Of a stretch of 64,000 nt of DNA, positions 41,228 through 50,708 are shown piece after piece. Numbering within the stretch: the stretch's first letter is position 1; each line of letters opens with the position of its first letter. The position numbers were made by a program, and so were the translations under genes. The notes beneath the pieces are model-generated. The model saw only the letters and a list, made by a program, of their open reading frames with translations. It was not told where the DNA came from and searched no databases. The DNA comes from AC-32 sp963746155 (GTDB lineage Bacteria; Actinomycetota; Thermoleophilia; Gaiellales; Gaiellaceae). Where the stretch lies: contig CAVVAB010000009.1 of the NCBI GenBank assembly GCA_963746155.1, positions 310,001 through 374,000 on the forward strand, given 5' to 3'.

Positions 41228-44165
41228 GTGGAACGCAAGCTTGCGACGGTCTTGTTCGTCGATCTCGTGGACTCCACCGCCCTCGTGACGGGCACGGATC
41301 CGGAGGTCGTGCGCCGCCGTGTCCAGACATTCTTCGACCGCGTCTCGCATTGCGTGATCACCCACGGCGGCATCGTCGAGAAGTTCGCCGGTGACGCGGT
41401 CATGGCCGCCTTCGGGATCCCGCAGGCGCACGAGGACGACGCCGAGCGCGCGGTTCGTGCGGGACTGGCGATCCTGGAGGCGGTCGACGAGCTGGCGCTC
41501 GAGGCCCGCGTGGGCATCGAGTCGGGTGAGGTCGTCGCCGAGGACGGAGAGGCCACGTTCGCGACCGGCGAGGCGGTCACCCTGGCCGCCCGTCTCGAGC
41601 AGTCGGCCGAGCCCGGGCAGCTCCTGCTCGGCCCCGCGGCGCATCGGCTGACGCTTGGTCGCGTCGAGGTCGAGGACGTCGGGCCGGTGATCCTCAAGGG
41701 CCTGCCCGAGCCGATCTGGGCCTGGCGTGCGGTCGGGACGAACGGACGCCGGGCGCGGTCGCCACCACCTGCAGGCGCCGCTCATCGGCCGCGAGGCCGA
41801 GCTGGATCTTCTGAGGAACACCTACGAGCGCGCCGTCCGCGACCGCCGCGCGCACCTGTTCACGATCTACGGCGAGCCGGGAGTCGGCAAGAGCCGTCTC
41901 GCGCGCGAGTTCTCGGGCTCTCTCGAGGGCGCGACCGTGCTCTCGGGCCGCAGCCTTCCGTACGGCGAGGGCGTCACGTACTGGCCGCTCGCCGAGATGG
42001 TCAAGTGCGCGGCCGGAATCGCGGACGACGATCCGCTCGACGTCGCGATCGAGAAGCTCCGCGCCTTCTGCGAGGACGAGGTCGTGGCCGACCTGCTCGG
42101 GCTCGCGTCGGGCGTGCTCGAGGCGGTTCAGGCCGAGCGCAGCCAGCAGGAGATCGCGTGGGCCGCCCGCGAGTGGGCGCAGCGGCTCGCGGAAGAGCAG
42201 CCGCTCGTGCTCGTCTTCGAGGACATCCACTGGGCCGAGGAACCGCTCCTCGAGCTGATCGAGCACCTCGCGACCTGGGTGCGAGAGGCGCCGCTGCTGC
42301 TCGTCTCGCTCGCGCGGCCGGAGCTGCTCGACATCCGCCCCGGCTGGGGCGGCGGACGCGTCCGCGCGACCGCGATCGAGCTCGAATCCCTGCAGCGCGA
42401 GGAGAGCGAGGAGCTGGTCGAGGCATTGCTCGACGGCGCCGAGCTGACCGAGCGCTCACGCCAGGATCTGCTCGACAAGACCGACGGCAACCCGCTCTAC
42501 GTTGAGGAGACGATGCGGATGATCGCCGAGGAGGGCGTCGAGTCGGTCGACCGGATCCCCGACACGCTGCAGGCGCTGATCGCTGCACGTATCGACAGGC
42601 TCCCGGCCGAGGCGAAGTCGATCCTCCAGCGGGCAGCCGTGATCGGCCGCGTCTTCTGGAGGGCCGCGCTCGAGCGGCTCTCGCCCGACCTCGAATCCGT
42701 CGAGGAGCCGCTGGACGACCTGCTGCTGCGCGACTTCGTCCTCGACGAGCCGCGCTCGTCGATCCGCGGCGAGCCCGCCTACCGCTTCAAGCACGTGCTG
42801 ATCCGCGAGGTCGCCTACGCGGGGCTCTCGAAGTCCGCCCGCGCCGAGCTGCATGCCGCGTTCGCCGGCTGGCTGAAGGAGCGCACCGGCGACGAGCTGC
42901 TCGAGATCCGCGCGTTCCACCTCGACCGCGCCGCCGCCCTGAGCGCCGAGCTGAACGGCTCGGCGCCCGTCGAGCTCGAGCGGGAGGCGGCCGAGGCGCT
43001 TGCCGAGGCGGGGCTCCGGGCCTTCGCGCGCGAGGCGAACAGAACCGCACGCCATCTCTTCGTCCGCGCGGTCGAGCTCGAGCCGACCACTCGCCGGCGA
43101 TATCTGGCGGCCAGCGCCGCACACCGTCTCAGCGACCTGCCCGCCGTCTCGCGCGAGATGGAGGCCGTCCTCGAGGCGGCCGTCGAGGAAGGCGACCGCT
43201 GGACGCAGGGGCGCGCGCTCGCGATGCTCGCCGAGACCGCCGTTCTTCGCGCCGCCGACGTCCAGCACGCCGAGGAGCTGATCGAGCAGGCGCTCGCCGT
43301 GCTCGAGCCCGACGATCTCGACGGCCGCTTCCGCGCGCTCGAGGTGCAGGCGACGATCGCCTGGGTCCGCGGCGACCTGACCAACGAGGAGAAGATCGTC
43401 CGCGAGGCGCTCGAGGTCGCGCGGCAGGCCGGTCGCAAGGACTTCGAGAGCCATGCGGTGGACACGCTGGCGAGCGTCTACATCGCCCGCCTCGAGCTCG
43501 ACAAGGCCGCACCGCTGATCGAACAGGGGCTGCTCCTGGCCGATCAGAGCGGAAGCGCCGAGGCCAAGGGCCATGCGCTGCGCCACGCGGGCCAGCTCTA
43601 CCTGCAGCGCCGCGACCTCGACGCCGCCGAGTCGGCGCTCGAGTCCGCGGGCGAGTACCTCGCGGAGGCGGGCGCCGCCTGGTCGGTCGGCCGCACGCTC
43701 ATATTCGCCGCGTGGGTCGCGAAGTTCAAAGGCGACCCCGGGCGCTCGGAGAGCCTGCTCCGCGAGTCGATCCGCGTGCTTGCGCCGCTCGAGGATCGTG
43801 CCGCGCTGTGCGAGAGCCAGCGCACGCTCGCCCAGGTTCTCCTGGACGAGGGCCGGGTCGACGAGGCGGAGCGGTACGCGCTCGAGGCCCGCGAGACCGT
43901 CGGCCCGCACGACGTGACGTCGCTCGCCACGACCACGATGGCGCTCGGCCTCGTGCGCGCGGCCCAGGGACGGGACGAGGAGGCGGAGGAGCTCCTCCGC
44001 GAGAGCTACTCGACGGCCTCGGCCACGGAGTTCCGCCGCCACCACGCGGAGGCGATCGAGGCGCTGGCCGACTTCCTCCGCCAGCGCGGCCGCGACGACG
44101 AGGCGGCCGAGTTGGAGGACGGCTTCGAAGAGCTGCTCTCCCGTCGCGTGGTCCCGGCCGTCTGA
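41228..44165 (+). CDS. Class III nucleotide cyclase domain fused to AAA ATPase and TPR-like repeats (apparent frameshift)
   Basis: About 979 aa. Residues 1-165 form a class III adenylate/guanylate cyclase domain (TVLFVDLVDSTAL with metal Asp, EKFAGDAVMAAFG with the second Asp). After one inserted base near 41755 follows a signalling ATPase (APLIGREAELDLL, Walker A GEPGVGKSRL, Walker B VFEDIHWAE) and a long helical TPR-like array to the C-terminus. This cyclase-ATPase-TPR architecture is frequent in soil Actinobacteria; input and product are unknown. GTG 41228 follows TACACT (41215-41220) by 7 nt. Confidence 0.82.
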
Positions 44166-44201
44166 CTTCGTCGGATGACGCTGCTGAAGTAGCGTCCCGG
44201 G

Positions 44202-45675
44202 ATGACCGACCCGCGGTTCGCCGAGCTCCAGGAGCGTCTACGAACGTTGTGGCCGACCATCACGCTGCGCTCGATCGGCGACGTCGAGCGCACGGTCGTG
44301 GTCGTCCACTCGGTCAGCCTCGACGTCCCTGATCAGCTCGTTCCCGTCTTCCCCGCGTACGAGGAGCGGTTCCTCTGCCTCGTCCTGAGCCTGCTCCGCG
44401 CGCCCCGGTCGAGAGTGGTCTACGTCACATCGCAGCCGATCCATCCGCGCCTGCTCGACTACTACTTCGGGCTCGTGCCCGAGCTGGACACGCCCGACGC
44501 GCGCGAGCGCTTCATCCCGGTCACGCTCGTCGACGGCCGAAACGAGCCGCTCACCAGCAAGCTCCTGGCCCGGCCCGGCGCTGTGGCCCGCGTCCGCGGA
44601 CCAGATCGGCAACCCGGAGCTGGCGTTCATCCTGCCGTTCTGCATGACCGACGACGAGGCGCAGCTCGCCGTCGAGCTCGAGCTGCCGATCTTCGGCTCC
44701 GACCCGGAGCTGAACCGCTTCGGGACGAAGAAGGGCAGCCGCGCGATCTTCGAGGACGAGGGCGTGCCGCATCCCGCCGGCTTCGAGCTCGACGGGCCAC
44801 AGGACGTGGTCCGCGCACTCCGCGAGCTGCGCCAGCGCAGGCCGCGCGCCAGACGCGCCGTCCTGAAGCTCGACGACGGCGTGAGCGGTCTGGGGAACGC
44901 GATCGTCGACCTGGCCGCCGCGGACGGCGACCCGCTCGCCGCGCTCGAGCTCGAGGACGAGGAGTCGAACGTCGACGAGTATGTCTCCGCGCTCGCCGCC
45001 GAGGGCGGGATCGTCGAGGAGCGGATCGAGGGCGAGAGCTATCGCAGCCCGAGCGTCCAGCTGCGGGTAAGCCCGGCCGGCCAGGTCGACGTCATGTCGA
45101 CCCACGATCAGATCCTCGGCGGCCCACACGGCCAGACCTACTTCGGCTGCCACTTCCCGGCCGATCCCGAGTACGCGCAGCGGATCGCCGCCGAGGCGGT
45201 GAAGGTCGGCCGTCGGCTGGCGCGCGAGGGGGCGATCGGCCGCGCATCGGTCGACTTCGTCGCGGTGAAGGAGGAAGGCGAATGGCAGCCGTATGCGCTC
45301 GAGATCAACCTCCGCTGCGGCGGCACGACGCATCCACTCTTTGCGCTGACGGCTCTCACCGACGGCGCGTACGAGCCCTTCCCGGGCGAATACCGGACCG
45401 GCCTCGGCGACGTCAAGCACTACGCGGCGACCGACCACCTCGACTCGCCGGCGTACCGGTCGTTCACGCCCGACGACCTCCTCGACCTCGTCGCCGAGCG
45501 CGGGCTCGGCTGGGACGCGGAACGCGAGACGGGCGTCGTCCTGCACATGGTGAGCGCGCTTGCCGTGGCCGGGCGCATCGGGCTGACTGCGATCGGCGAC
45601 ACCCTCGAGGAGGGCCGGGCGCACTACTACGACGTGAAGGCCGCCCTGGACGAGGCTACGGCCGGCGCGCGCTAG
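44202..45675 (+). CDS. ATP-grasp ligase-like protein (PGM1-type; apparent frameshift)
   Basis: About 490 aa. ATP-grasp features: the ATP lysine region ARRAVLKLDDGVSGLGN, hinge EERIEGESYRSPSVQL, metal-binding EINLRCGGTTHPLFA. The N-terminal part (VVVHSVSLDVPDQLVPVFP) and the overall layout resemble the peptide-ligase PGM1-like group. One inserted base near 44580 changes frame. ATG 44202 follows TAGCGT by 6 nt. It overlaps the convergent TIM-barrel gene by 20 bp. Product unknown. Confidence 0.7.
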
Positions 45676-46480
45676 AGAGCGCCGCGAGCACCGCCTGGTC
45701 CGACTTGTGGTCGGGCGACTCGGAGATCACCGTCGCGGGCCGCTTGAAGCGCCTCAGCGCCTTGCGCAGCGGGTCGGCCCGCAGCGTGCCCTCGCCGTAG
45801 GGGAGGTGCTTCGTCTCGTTCCTGTTCGCGAACTGGATGTCGCTGAAGTGGATGTGGAACGGCGCCTTCGGCTCGAGCACGCCGTCCGCGGCCTCGAGCG
45901 CCGCTGCGAACGGCTCGACCTCCGTGTAGGCGCCGTCGCTCGTCGCGTGCATGTGCGCGAAGTCGAGCACGGGGCGGACCCAGCCGAGCCGGCCCGAGAT
46001 CTCGATCACGTCGTCGAGGCTGCCGAGGTCGCGCACGCGGCCCATCACCTCGACGCCGAACGGCACCGCGCGGTCCTTCCCCTCGAGTCGCTCCCGCAGC
46101 TCGGCGAGCTGCTCGCAGACGGAGTCGATCGCCGCCGCGCGCTCGCGGCCGAGCAGGAACCCGGGGTGGAACACGACGAGCTCGGCTCCGGCCGTCCTCG
46201 CGATCCCGGCCGAGTGGTCGAGCATGCCCACGGCCATCCGCTGCTTCTTGTCGCGCTCGACGTGGCCCATGAAGCCCGCGATCGGCGCGTGCACGGAGAG
46301 GACGATTTTCGCATCGCGCGCGAGCTCGCCGAAGCGCTCCGCCCACGGGTAGTCCATCCAGAACCCGCCCTCGAAGTCGATCTCACAGGCGTTGAACCCG
46401 CGTCTCTGCAGGAGCGAGATCGCTTTCTTCGGGCTGTCGTGCGACGGGACGCGCGCAGGGCCAAAACGGAGTTTTGCCAC
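45656..46480 (-). CDS. AP endonuclease family 2 / endonuclease IV-like TIM-barrel protein
   Basis: 274 aa from GTG 46480. Order of motifs follows Nfo-like (xylose isomerase-like) barrels: ISLLQRRGFNACEIDFEGGF, VLSVHAPIAGFMG, LVVFHPGFLLG, VEVMGRV, LDFAHMHATSDG, HIHFSDIQF and the terminal ISESPDHKSD. Zinc-ligand His/Glu/Asp positions are retained. It may repair abasic sites or act as an isomerase; the family is mixed. Divergent from the gene at 46525. Confidence 0.72.
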   Translation of the reverse strand: MAKLRFGPARVPSHDSPKKAISLLQRRGFNACEIDFEGGFWMDYPWAERFGELARDAKIVLSVHAPIAGFMGHVERDKKQRMAVGMLDHSAGIARTAGAELVVFHPGFLLGRERAAAIDSVCEQLAELRERLEGKDRAVPFGVEVMGRVRDLGSLDDVIEISGRLGWVRPVLDFAHMHATSDGAYTEVEPFAAALEAADGVLEPKAPFHIHFSDIQFANRNETKHLPYGEGTLRADPLRKALRRFKRPATVISESPDHKSDQAVLAALSSARRP

Positions 46481-46524
46481 GATGTGCAGCCTATTCCGTC
46501 CGGTGGCGTGGCTACCTTCAGCGC

Positions 46525-46767
46525 ATGGCCAAGCGTCCATCACGAATCGACCTGCTCGAGCTCGACATCGACCTTCGGCTGGCCGACCTCTGGCGGGAAG
46601 CGGCCGACATCGGCGAGTGGAACCTCGAGGTCGTTGCCGCCTTCATGCGCGCGGCCTACGGCAAGGGCTACTGCGACGCGCTGACCGAGGACAACCCGGG
46701 CAGCCTGTGCGAGGAGCACGGCTACCGGATTCCGACGCGCCGCACGGAACCCGCTCGCGAGCTCTAG
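46525..46767 (+). CDS. Conserved small protein of unknown function
   Basis: 80 aa. RIDLLELDIDLRLADLWREA and EWNLEVVAAFMRAAYGKGYC make a helical core; it ends EEHGYRIPTRR. TACCTT (46513-46518) ends 6 nt before ATG 46525. No domain recognised. Confidence 0.65.
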   Translation: MAKRPSRIDLLELDIDLRLADLWREAADIGEWNLEVVAAFMRAAYGKGYCDALTEDNPGSLCEEHGYRIPTRRTEPAREL

Positions 46768-46813
46768 TCGCCGTCATGTTCCTCCTAGAGCGCTCCTGGT
46801 TAGCGGCGCGGAC

Positions 46814-46857
46814 GGACGCACGGGCAAAGCCCATGCGTCCTGATGGTCGGCGCCGAC
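46814..46857. terminator. Two adjacent hairpins between the small gene and ccmE
   Basis: GGACGCA-C-GGGC (46814-46825) pairs with GCCC-A-TGCGTCC (46829-46840) around AAA; next to it is the perfect palindrome GTCGGCGCCGAC (46846-46857). No T-tract; a terminator or boundary structure. Confidence 0.45.
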
Positions 46858-46892
46858 AAGCGGCGCCTCAGGGGTCCTTCTAGAATCCCTGC

Positions 46893-47294
46893 GTGGCCCG
46901 TAACTCCCGGAGCGTTCGGCTCGTTCTGGCGCTGTCGGTCGCGGGCGTGCTCGCGGTCTTCCTCGTGTACGTCTCGATCGCCGGCGGCCGCACGCCGCAG
47001 CTGAATCCGAGCCAGCTCGCGGGGCACACGGGCAAGGTCTCGCTCGTCGGCAGGGTCGTCGGCCCGGTGCACGGGAGCGGCTACTCCGGCCGCGGGCTGC
47101 GGTTCGCCGTCTCCGACATCGGGCGAGCCCGTGGCACCGCCGTTCCGGTCGTCTACCACGGAAGCGTGCCCGACCTCTTCAAGGTCGGCCGCCACGTGGT
47201 CGTGGACGGCCGCTATCGCAGCGGCGTCTTCCTCGCGAAACGGGACTCGCTCGTGACGAAGTGCCCGTCGAAGTACTCGCCGAAGAAGTCGTGA
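46893..47294 (+). CDS. ccmE: Cytochrome c maturation haem chaperone CcmE, Cys-type
   Basis: 133 aa. One N-terminal membrane anchor (LVLALSVAGVLAVFLVYVSI), then the OB-fold haem chaperone domain (LVGRVVGPVHGSG, VVYHGSVPDLFKVGRHVVV). At the haem-attachment position the classical HxxxY is replaced by CPSKY, the CxxxY form reported in archaea and some bacteria. It carries haem from CcmC to the CcmF ligase. GTG 46893 follows TAGAAT by 6 nt. Next gene is CcmI-like, 3 bp away. Confidence 0.82.
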   Translation: MARNSRSVRLVLALSVAGVLAVFLVYVSIAGGRTPQLNPSQLAGHTGKVSLVGRVVGPVHGSGYSGRGLRFAVSDIGRARGTAVPVVYHGSVPDLFKVGRHVVVDGRYRSGVFLAKRDSLVTKCPSKYSPKKS

Positions 47295-47297
47295 CCC

Positions 47298-47592
47298 GTG
47301 ACGCTCTGGCTCGCTCTCGGGGTCGTCCTCGCCGTTGCGTGTGTGCTGTTCGTGGCGCGGCCGTTTCTGCGTGAGCCCGCGCCCGCCGACGACCGGCTGG
47401 ACGCGCCGGGCCCCGAGGAGGAGGAGCGCGTGGCGCTCGCCGAGGAGCGCGACCGGGCGCTGGCGGCGCTGAAGGAGCTCGAGTTCGACCATCGCACCGG
47501 GAAGGTCTCGGACGAGGACTACCGCGCCTCCGTCGGCCCGCTCAGACGGCGAGCCGCCGAGGCGCTGCAAGCGCTCGGGGCCAAGCGGCTAG
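47298..47592 (+). CDS. ccmI: CcmI-like cytochrome c biogenesis protein, N-terminal part (apparent frameshift)
   Basis: About 97 aa. Single membrane helix (LWLALGVVLAVACVLFVARP) and the CcmI signature ALKELEFDHRTGKVSDEDY. The open frame would run antisense through mntH to 47786, but removing one G from cggggcc near 47574 gives a stop at 47590-47592 after ALGPSG. No TPR domain, so this is the short CcmI form. Last 4 bp overlap the convergent mntH stop. Confidence 0.68.
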
Positions 47593-48878
47593 CCGAGGAA
47601 CTGCCAGAGCAGGAAGACGTTCAGCGCGGAGATGATCGTGGCGACGACGGTCGCGGCGATCGTGGTGATCCGCCGGTTCACGAGCGCCCCCATCAGGTCG
47701 CGCCTGCTCGTGAACCAGACGAGCGGGATCAGCGCGAACGGGATCCCGAACGAGAGGATCACCTGGCTGATCACCAGCGTGCGTGACGGGTTCAGCCCGA
47801 TCGCGGCGACGACGAGGGCAGGAAGCAGGGTCACCAGGCGCCGGACGAAGATCGGGATCTTCCGCTGGATGAAGCCCTGCATCACGACCTGACCCGAGAG
47901 CGTGCCGACGATCGAGCTCGACAGCCCGGAGGCCAGGAGCGCGAGGGCGAACAGCGTGCTCGAAGCCCCGCCGAGGATCGGCTGCAGCGTCCTGTGCGCG
48001 GTCTCGAGCGAGTCCACGTGGAGCAGGCCCGACTTGTAGAAGACGCTCGCCGCCATCACGAGCATCGAGAGGTTGATCACGCCGGCGATCGACATCGCGA
48101 TGACGACGTCGACGCGCGTGAAGCGGTACAGGCGCCGGGCCTCGTCGTCGTTCTGCGGGACGACCCGGTTCTGCGTCAGCGCCGAGTGGAGGTAGATGAC
48201 GTGCGGCATGACGGTCGCGCCGAGGATCCCGACCGCGAGCAGCAGCTGCTCGCTCCCGCCGAACTGCGGGGTGAACGAGTGCCGCGCGACCGACCCGAGC
48301 GGCGGGTTGGCCATGAAGAGCTCGGACAGGTAGCAGACGCCGATCGTCGCCACGAATCCGGTGATGACCGCCTCGAACGGCCGCAGGCCGAAGCGCTGCA
48401 GCCCGAGGATCGCGAACGTGACGATCCCCGTGAGGATCGTGGCGGGGAAGAGCGGGATTCCGAGCAGGATCTGGAACCCGAGCGCGGCGCCGAGCACCTC
48501 GGCGAGATCCGTCGCCATCGCGATCAGCTCGGCCTGGATCCAGAGGGCCCGCGACGTGCGGCGCGAGAAGCGCTCGCGGCAGACCTCGGGCAGGTTGCGG
48601 CCGGTGGCGATCCCGAGCTTGGCCGAGAGCGTCTGGATCAGCATCGCCATCAGGTTCGACGCGACGATCACCCAGCAGAGCGCGAGGCCGAACTTCGACC
48701 CGGCGGCGATGTTCGTCGCGAAGTTCCCCGGGTCGACGTACGCGACACACGCGATGAACGCCGGTCCGAGGAACGGCCAGACGCGGAGTGAGCGCTTCCG
48801 GGGGAACCTGCGAAGCGCCTCCTCGGCCCGGACATGCGTGCTGACGCCGGCGACCGCCTCTGACCGTGTCGCCATCAC
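47589..48878 (-). CDS. mntH: Nramp-family divalent metal transporter (MntH)
   Basis: 429 aa, 11 predicted membrane helices. TM1 has the metal-binding DPGN (VAYVDPGNFATNI), TM6 MPHVIYLHSAL with the conserved Met-Pro-His, and TM2 region RNLPEVCRERF. It imports Mn2+ or Fe2+ with protons. GTG 48878 is 6 nt after TACACT; ATG 48875 is the next codon. A DtxR/MntR-like box lies 22 bp upstream. Confidence 0.93.
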   Translation of the reverse strand: MMATRSEAVAGVSTHVRAEEALRRFPRKRSLRVWPFLGPAFIACVAYVDPGNFATNIAAGSKFGLALCWVIVASNLMAMLIQTLSAKLGIATGRNLPEVCRERFSRRTSRALWIQAELIAMATDLAEVLGAALGFQILLGIPLFPATILTGIVTFAILGLQRFGLRPFEAVITGFVATIGVCYLSELFMANPPLGSVARHSFTPQFGGSEQLLLAVGILGATVMPHVIYLHSALTQNRVVPQNDDEARRLYRFTRVDVVIAMSIAGVINLSMLVMAASVFYKSGLLHVDSLETAHRTLQPILGGASSTLFALALLASGLSSSIVGTLSGQVVMQGFIQRKIPIFVRRLVTLLPALVVAAIGLNPSRTLVISQVILSFGIPFALIPLVWFTSRRDLMGALVNRRITTIAATVVATIISALNVFLLWQFLG

Positions 48879-48899
48879 ACGCTCAGTGTAGCCAGAAAG

Positions 48900-48913
48900 T
48901 TAGGCTTGCCTAA
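48900..48913. promoter_or_regulatory. Probable DtxR/MntR-family operator upstream of mntH
   Basis: TTAGGCTTGCCTAA, a perfect 14-bp inverted repeat, extended with near-symmetry to AAAGTTAGGC..GCCTAAACTTT. It matches the TTAGG-CCTAA half-sites of DtxR/IdeR boxes. It overlaps the stop of hpt and lies just upstream of the mntH -10. Confidence 0.65.
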
Positions 48914-49443
48914 ACTTTGGCGAGACGAAGCTCGGGCAGGTGGCGCCAGCGCTCGTCGATGTCGAACCCGTAGCCGACGAAGAACTCGTCGGGGACGGTG
49001 AAGCCGACGTAGTCGACCGGGAGGTTCTCGACCAGGCGCCGGTACGGGCGATCGAGGAGCGTGGCCACCCGCAGGCTCGCGGGCTTGCGCAGCTCGAAGA
49101 GCTTGCAGAGGTAGTTGAGCGTGAGGCCCGTGTCGACGACGTCCTCGACCAGCAGCACGTCGAGGCCCTCGAGCGGGATCTCGGCGTCCTGCAGGAGCCG
49201 CACGCGCGAGTGGCCGCCCATCGCGGCGCCGCCGTAGCCGGCCAGCTCGACGAAGTCGACCTGGTGCGGGATCGAGATCGCGCGCGAGAGGTCGGCCAGG
49301 AAGACGAAGCTCGCCTTCAGGAGGCCGATCAGCAGCAGCCTGCGCTCGGCGTAGTCGTCGGAGATCTGGGCGCCGAGCTCGGAGACGCGGCTGCGCAGAG
49401 CCTCCGAGTCGAGGAAGATCTCGCCGACGCGGGGGTCAGACTT
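48910..49443 (-). CDS. hpt: Hypoxanthine phosphoribosyltransferase (no canonical start codon)
   Basis: About 177 aa. PRPP loop VLLVEDVVDTGLTLNY, upstream segments LLLIGLLKASFVFLADLSR and HQVDFVELAGYGG, and the C-terminal VGFTVPDEFFVGYG match purine-salvage Hpt proteins, which make IMP/GMP. The frame is open from the codon after a TAG at 49446, reading KSDPRVGEIFLDSE; the expected ATG is AAG, and no ATG, GTG or TTG occurs before the conserved core. A base error at 49442 is the simplest explanation. Confidence 0.8.
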   Translation of the reverse strand, partial: KSDPRVGEIFLDSEALRSRVSELGAQISDDYAERRLLLIGLLKASFVFLADLSRAISIPHQVDFVELAGYGGAAMGGHSRVRLLQDAEIPLEGLDVLLVEDVVDTGLTLNYLCKLFELRKPASLRVATLLDRPYRRLVENLPVDYVGFTVPDEFFVGYGFDIDERWRHLPELRLAKV

Positions 49444-49821
49444 CTATGAGGCCAGGTCGAGTCGGTATCGCTGGGCCAGCCGCTCGATGTCGCGCTTGTA
49501 GAAGAGCTTGATCTGGATGCCCGGGTAGCGCTCGCGGAGCTTGCGCAGCTTGCGGTTCTTGCGCGTGACCAGCCGCTGCTTCATGACCGTGATCTCGAGG
49601 AAGAGATCCTGCTCGGGCAGGTAGAAGTCGGGCGTGAAGGCCTCGAGCACGCGCCCCTCCTCGTCCTGCTCGAGCACGAACGTCCGCGGCTCGTAGGCCC
49701 ACGGGACCCCGTAGAACTCGAGGATCTTGGCGCACACGCGCTCGGCGTCGTTCTGCGAAACGCGGCTCGTCTTCTCCGCAATACGCCTGGAAATCGGCGA
49801 TTTCTGCCACCCCTCGCGCAA
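49444..49821 (-). CDS. Uncharacterised protein with PD-(D/E)XK nuclease-like motif
   Basis: 125 aa. RVCAKILEFYGVPWAYEPRT precedes FTPDFYLPEQDLFLEITVMK, in which Asp...Glu-x-Thr spacing resembles the PD-(D/E)XK nuclease core, followed by a basic helix (RKNRKLRKLRERYPGIQIKL). Reads as a small DNA-binding or nuclease-like protein; activity not shown. TTG 49821 is the only in-frame start; it reaches within 1 bp of hpt. Confidence 0.6.
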   Translation of the reverse strand: MREGWQKSPISRRIAEKTSRVSQNDAERVCAKILEFYGVPWAYEPRTFVLEQDEEGRVLEAFTPDFYLPEQDLFLEITVMKQRLVTRKNRKLRKLRERYPGIQIKLFYKRDIERLAQRYRLDLAS

Positions 49822-49879
49822 GAGTAGCAGCGCCTGCGGACGCGTCAGAACGCCGAGTCCGCTATTTCCGGCCGCGCTC

Positions 49880-49885
49880 TACACT
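49880..49885 (+). promoter_or_regulatory. -10 element of the diphosphoglycerate operon
   Basis: TACACT followed by TTGAGCG and ATG 49893. The five downstream genes overlap or nearly touch, so this is probably the operon promoter. Confidence 0.55.
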
Positions 49886-49892
49886 TTGAGCG

Positions 49893-50708
49893 ATGCCGGA
49901 AGGGCGAGACGGTCGTGCGATCACCATCGCGCACATCTCGGACATCCATTGTGGAGGTCCGGATTTCGTGCCGGACCTGCTCGAGCGCGCGATCAGCGAG
50001 ATCAACGGGCTCGAACCGGACATCGTCATCTGCTCCGGCGACCTGACCACGTTCGGCTTCAAGCACGAGTACGTGACCGCGCGGGGCTACCTCGACCAGA
50101 TCGCGTGCGACTCGGTGGTCGTCATTCCCGGGAACCACGACTCGCGCAACGTCGGCTACGTCCACTTCGAGGACCTGTTCGGCGACCGCAGCTCGGTGCT
50201 GCGCCGCGACGGCGTGACCGTGGTGGCCGTGGACTCGACCGAGCCCGACCTCGACCACGGCCAGATCGGCCGCGGGCGCTACCGCTGGATCGAGGAGCAG
50301 TTCGCGTCGTCCGGGCCGGACGACCTGCGGATCTTCGTGCTGCACCACCACCTGCTCCCCGTTCCCGGGACCGGGCGGGAGCGGAACGTGGTGTACGACG
50401 CGGGCGACTGCATCGAGTGCCTGCAGCGGGCGGGCGTCGACCTCGTGCTCTCGGGGCACAAGCACGTCCCCTACGCCTGGCGGCTGGAGAACCTGTTCGT
50501 CGTGAACGCGGGCACCGTCTCGTCGCGGCGCCTCCGTGGCAAGACGCGGCCCTGTTACAACGTGATCGAGGTCGTCGACCGGCACGTGGACGTCTGGCGG
50601 CGGTACCCGTTCCACGGCGGCGAGCGGATCATCCAGTTCTCGACGGAGACGCTCGCGTTCGAGAAGTACACGACGCGGATCGAGGACGAGGTGACGGCGC
50701 GGACGTGA
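49893..50708 (+). CDS. Calcineurin-like metallophosphoesterase
   Basis: 271 aa. Complete metal site: DIHC (Asp17, His19), SGDLTT (Asp50), PGNHDSRN (80-85), LHHHLLP and SGHKHVPYAW. The fold resembles class III phosphodiesterases (GpdQ/CpdA-like). First gene of the operon; its stop overlaps the next GTG (GTGA). A phosphoester from this operon, such as cyclic diphosphoglycerate, is a candidate substrate (inference). Confidence 0.85.
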   Translation: MPEGRDGRAITIAHISDIHCGGPDFVPDLLERAISEINGLEPDIVICSGDLTTFGFKHEYVTARGYLDQIACDSVVVIPGNHDSRNVGYVHFEDLFGDRSSVLRRDGVTVVAVDSTEPDLDHGQIGRGRYRWIEEQFASSGPDDLRIFVLHHHLLPVPGTGRERNVVYDAGDCIECLQRAGVDLVLSGHKHVPYAWRLENLFVVNAGTVSSRRLRGKTRPCYNVIEVVDRHVDVWRRYPFHGGERIIQFSTETLAFEKYTTRIEDEVTART

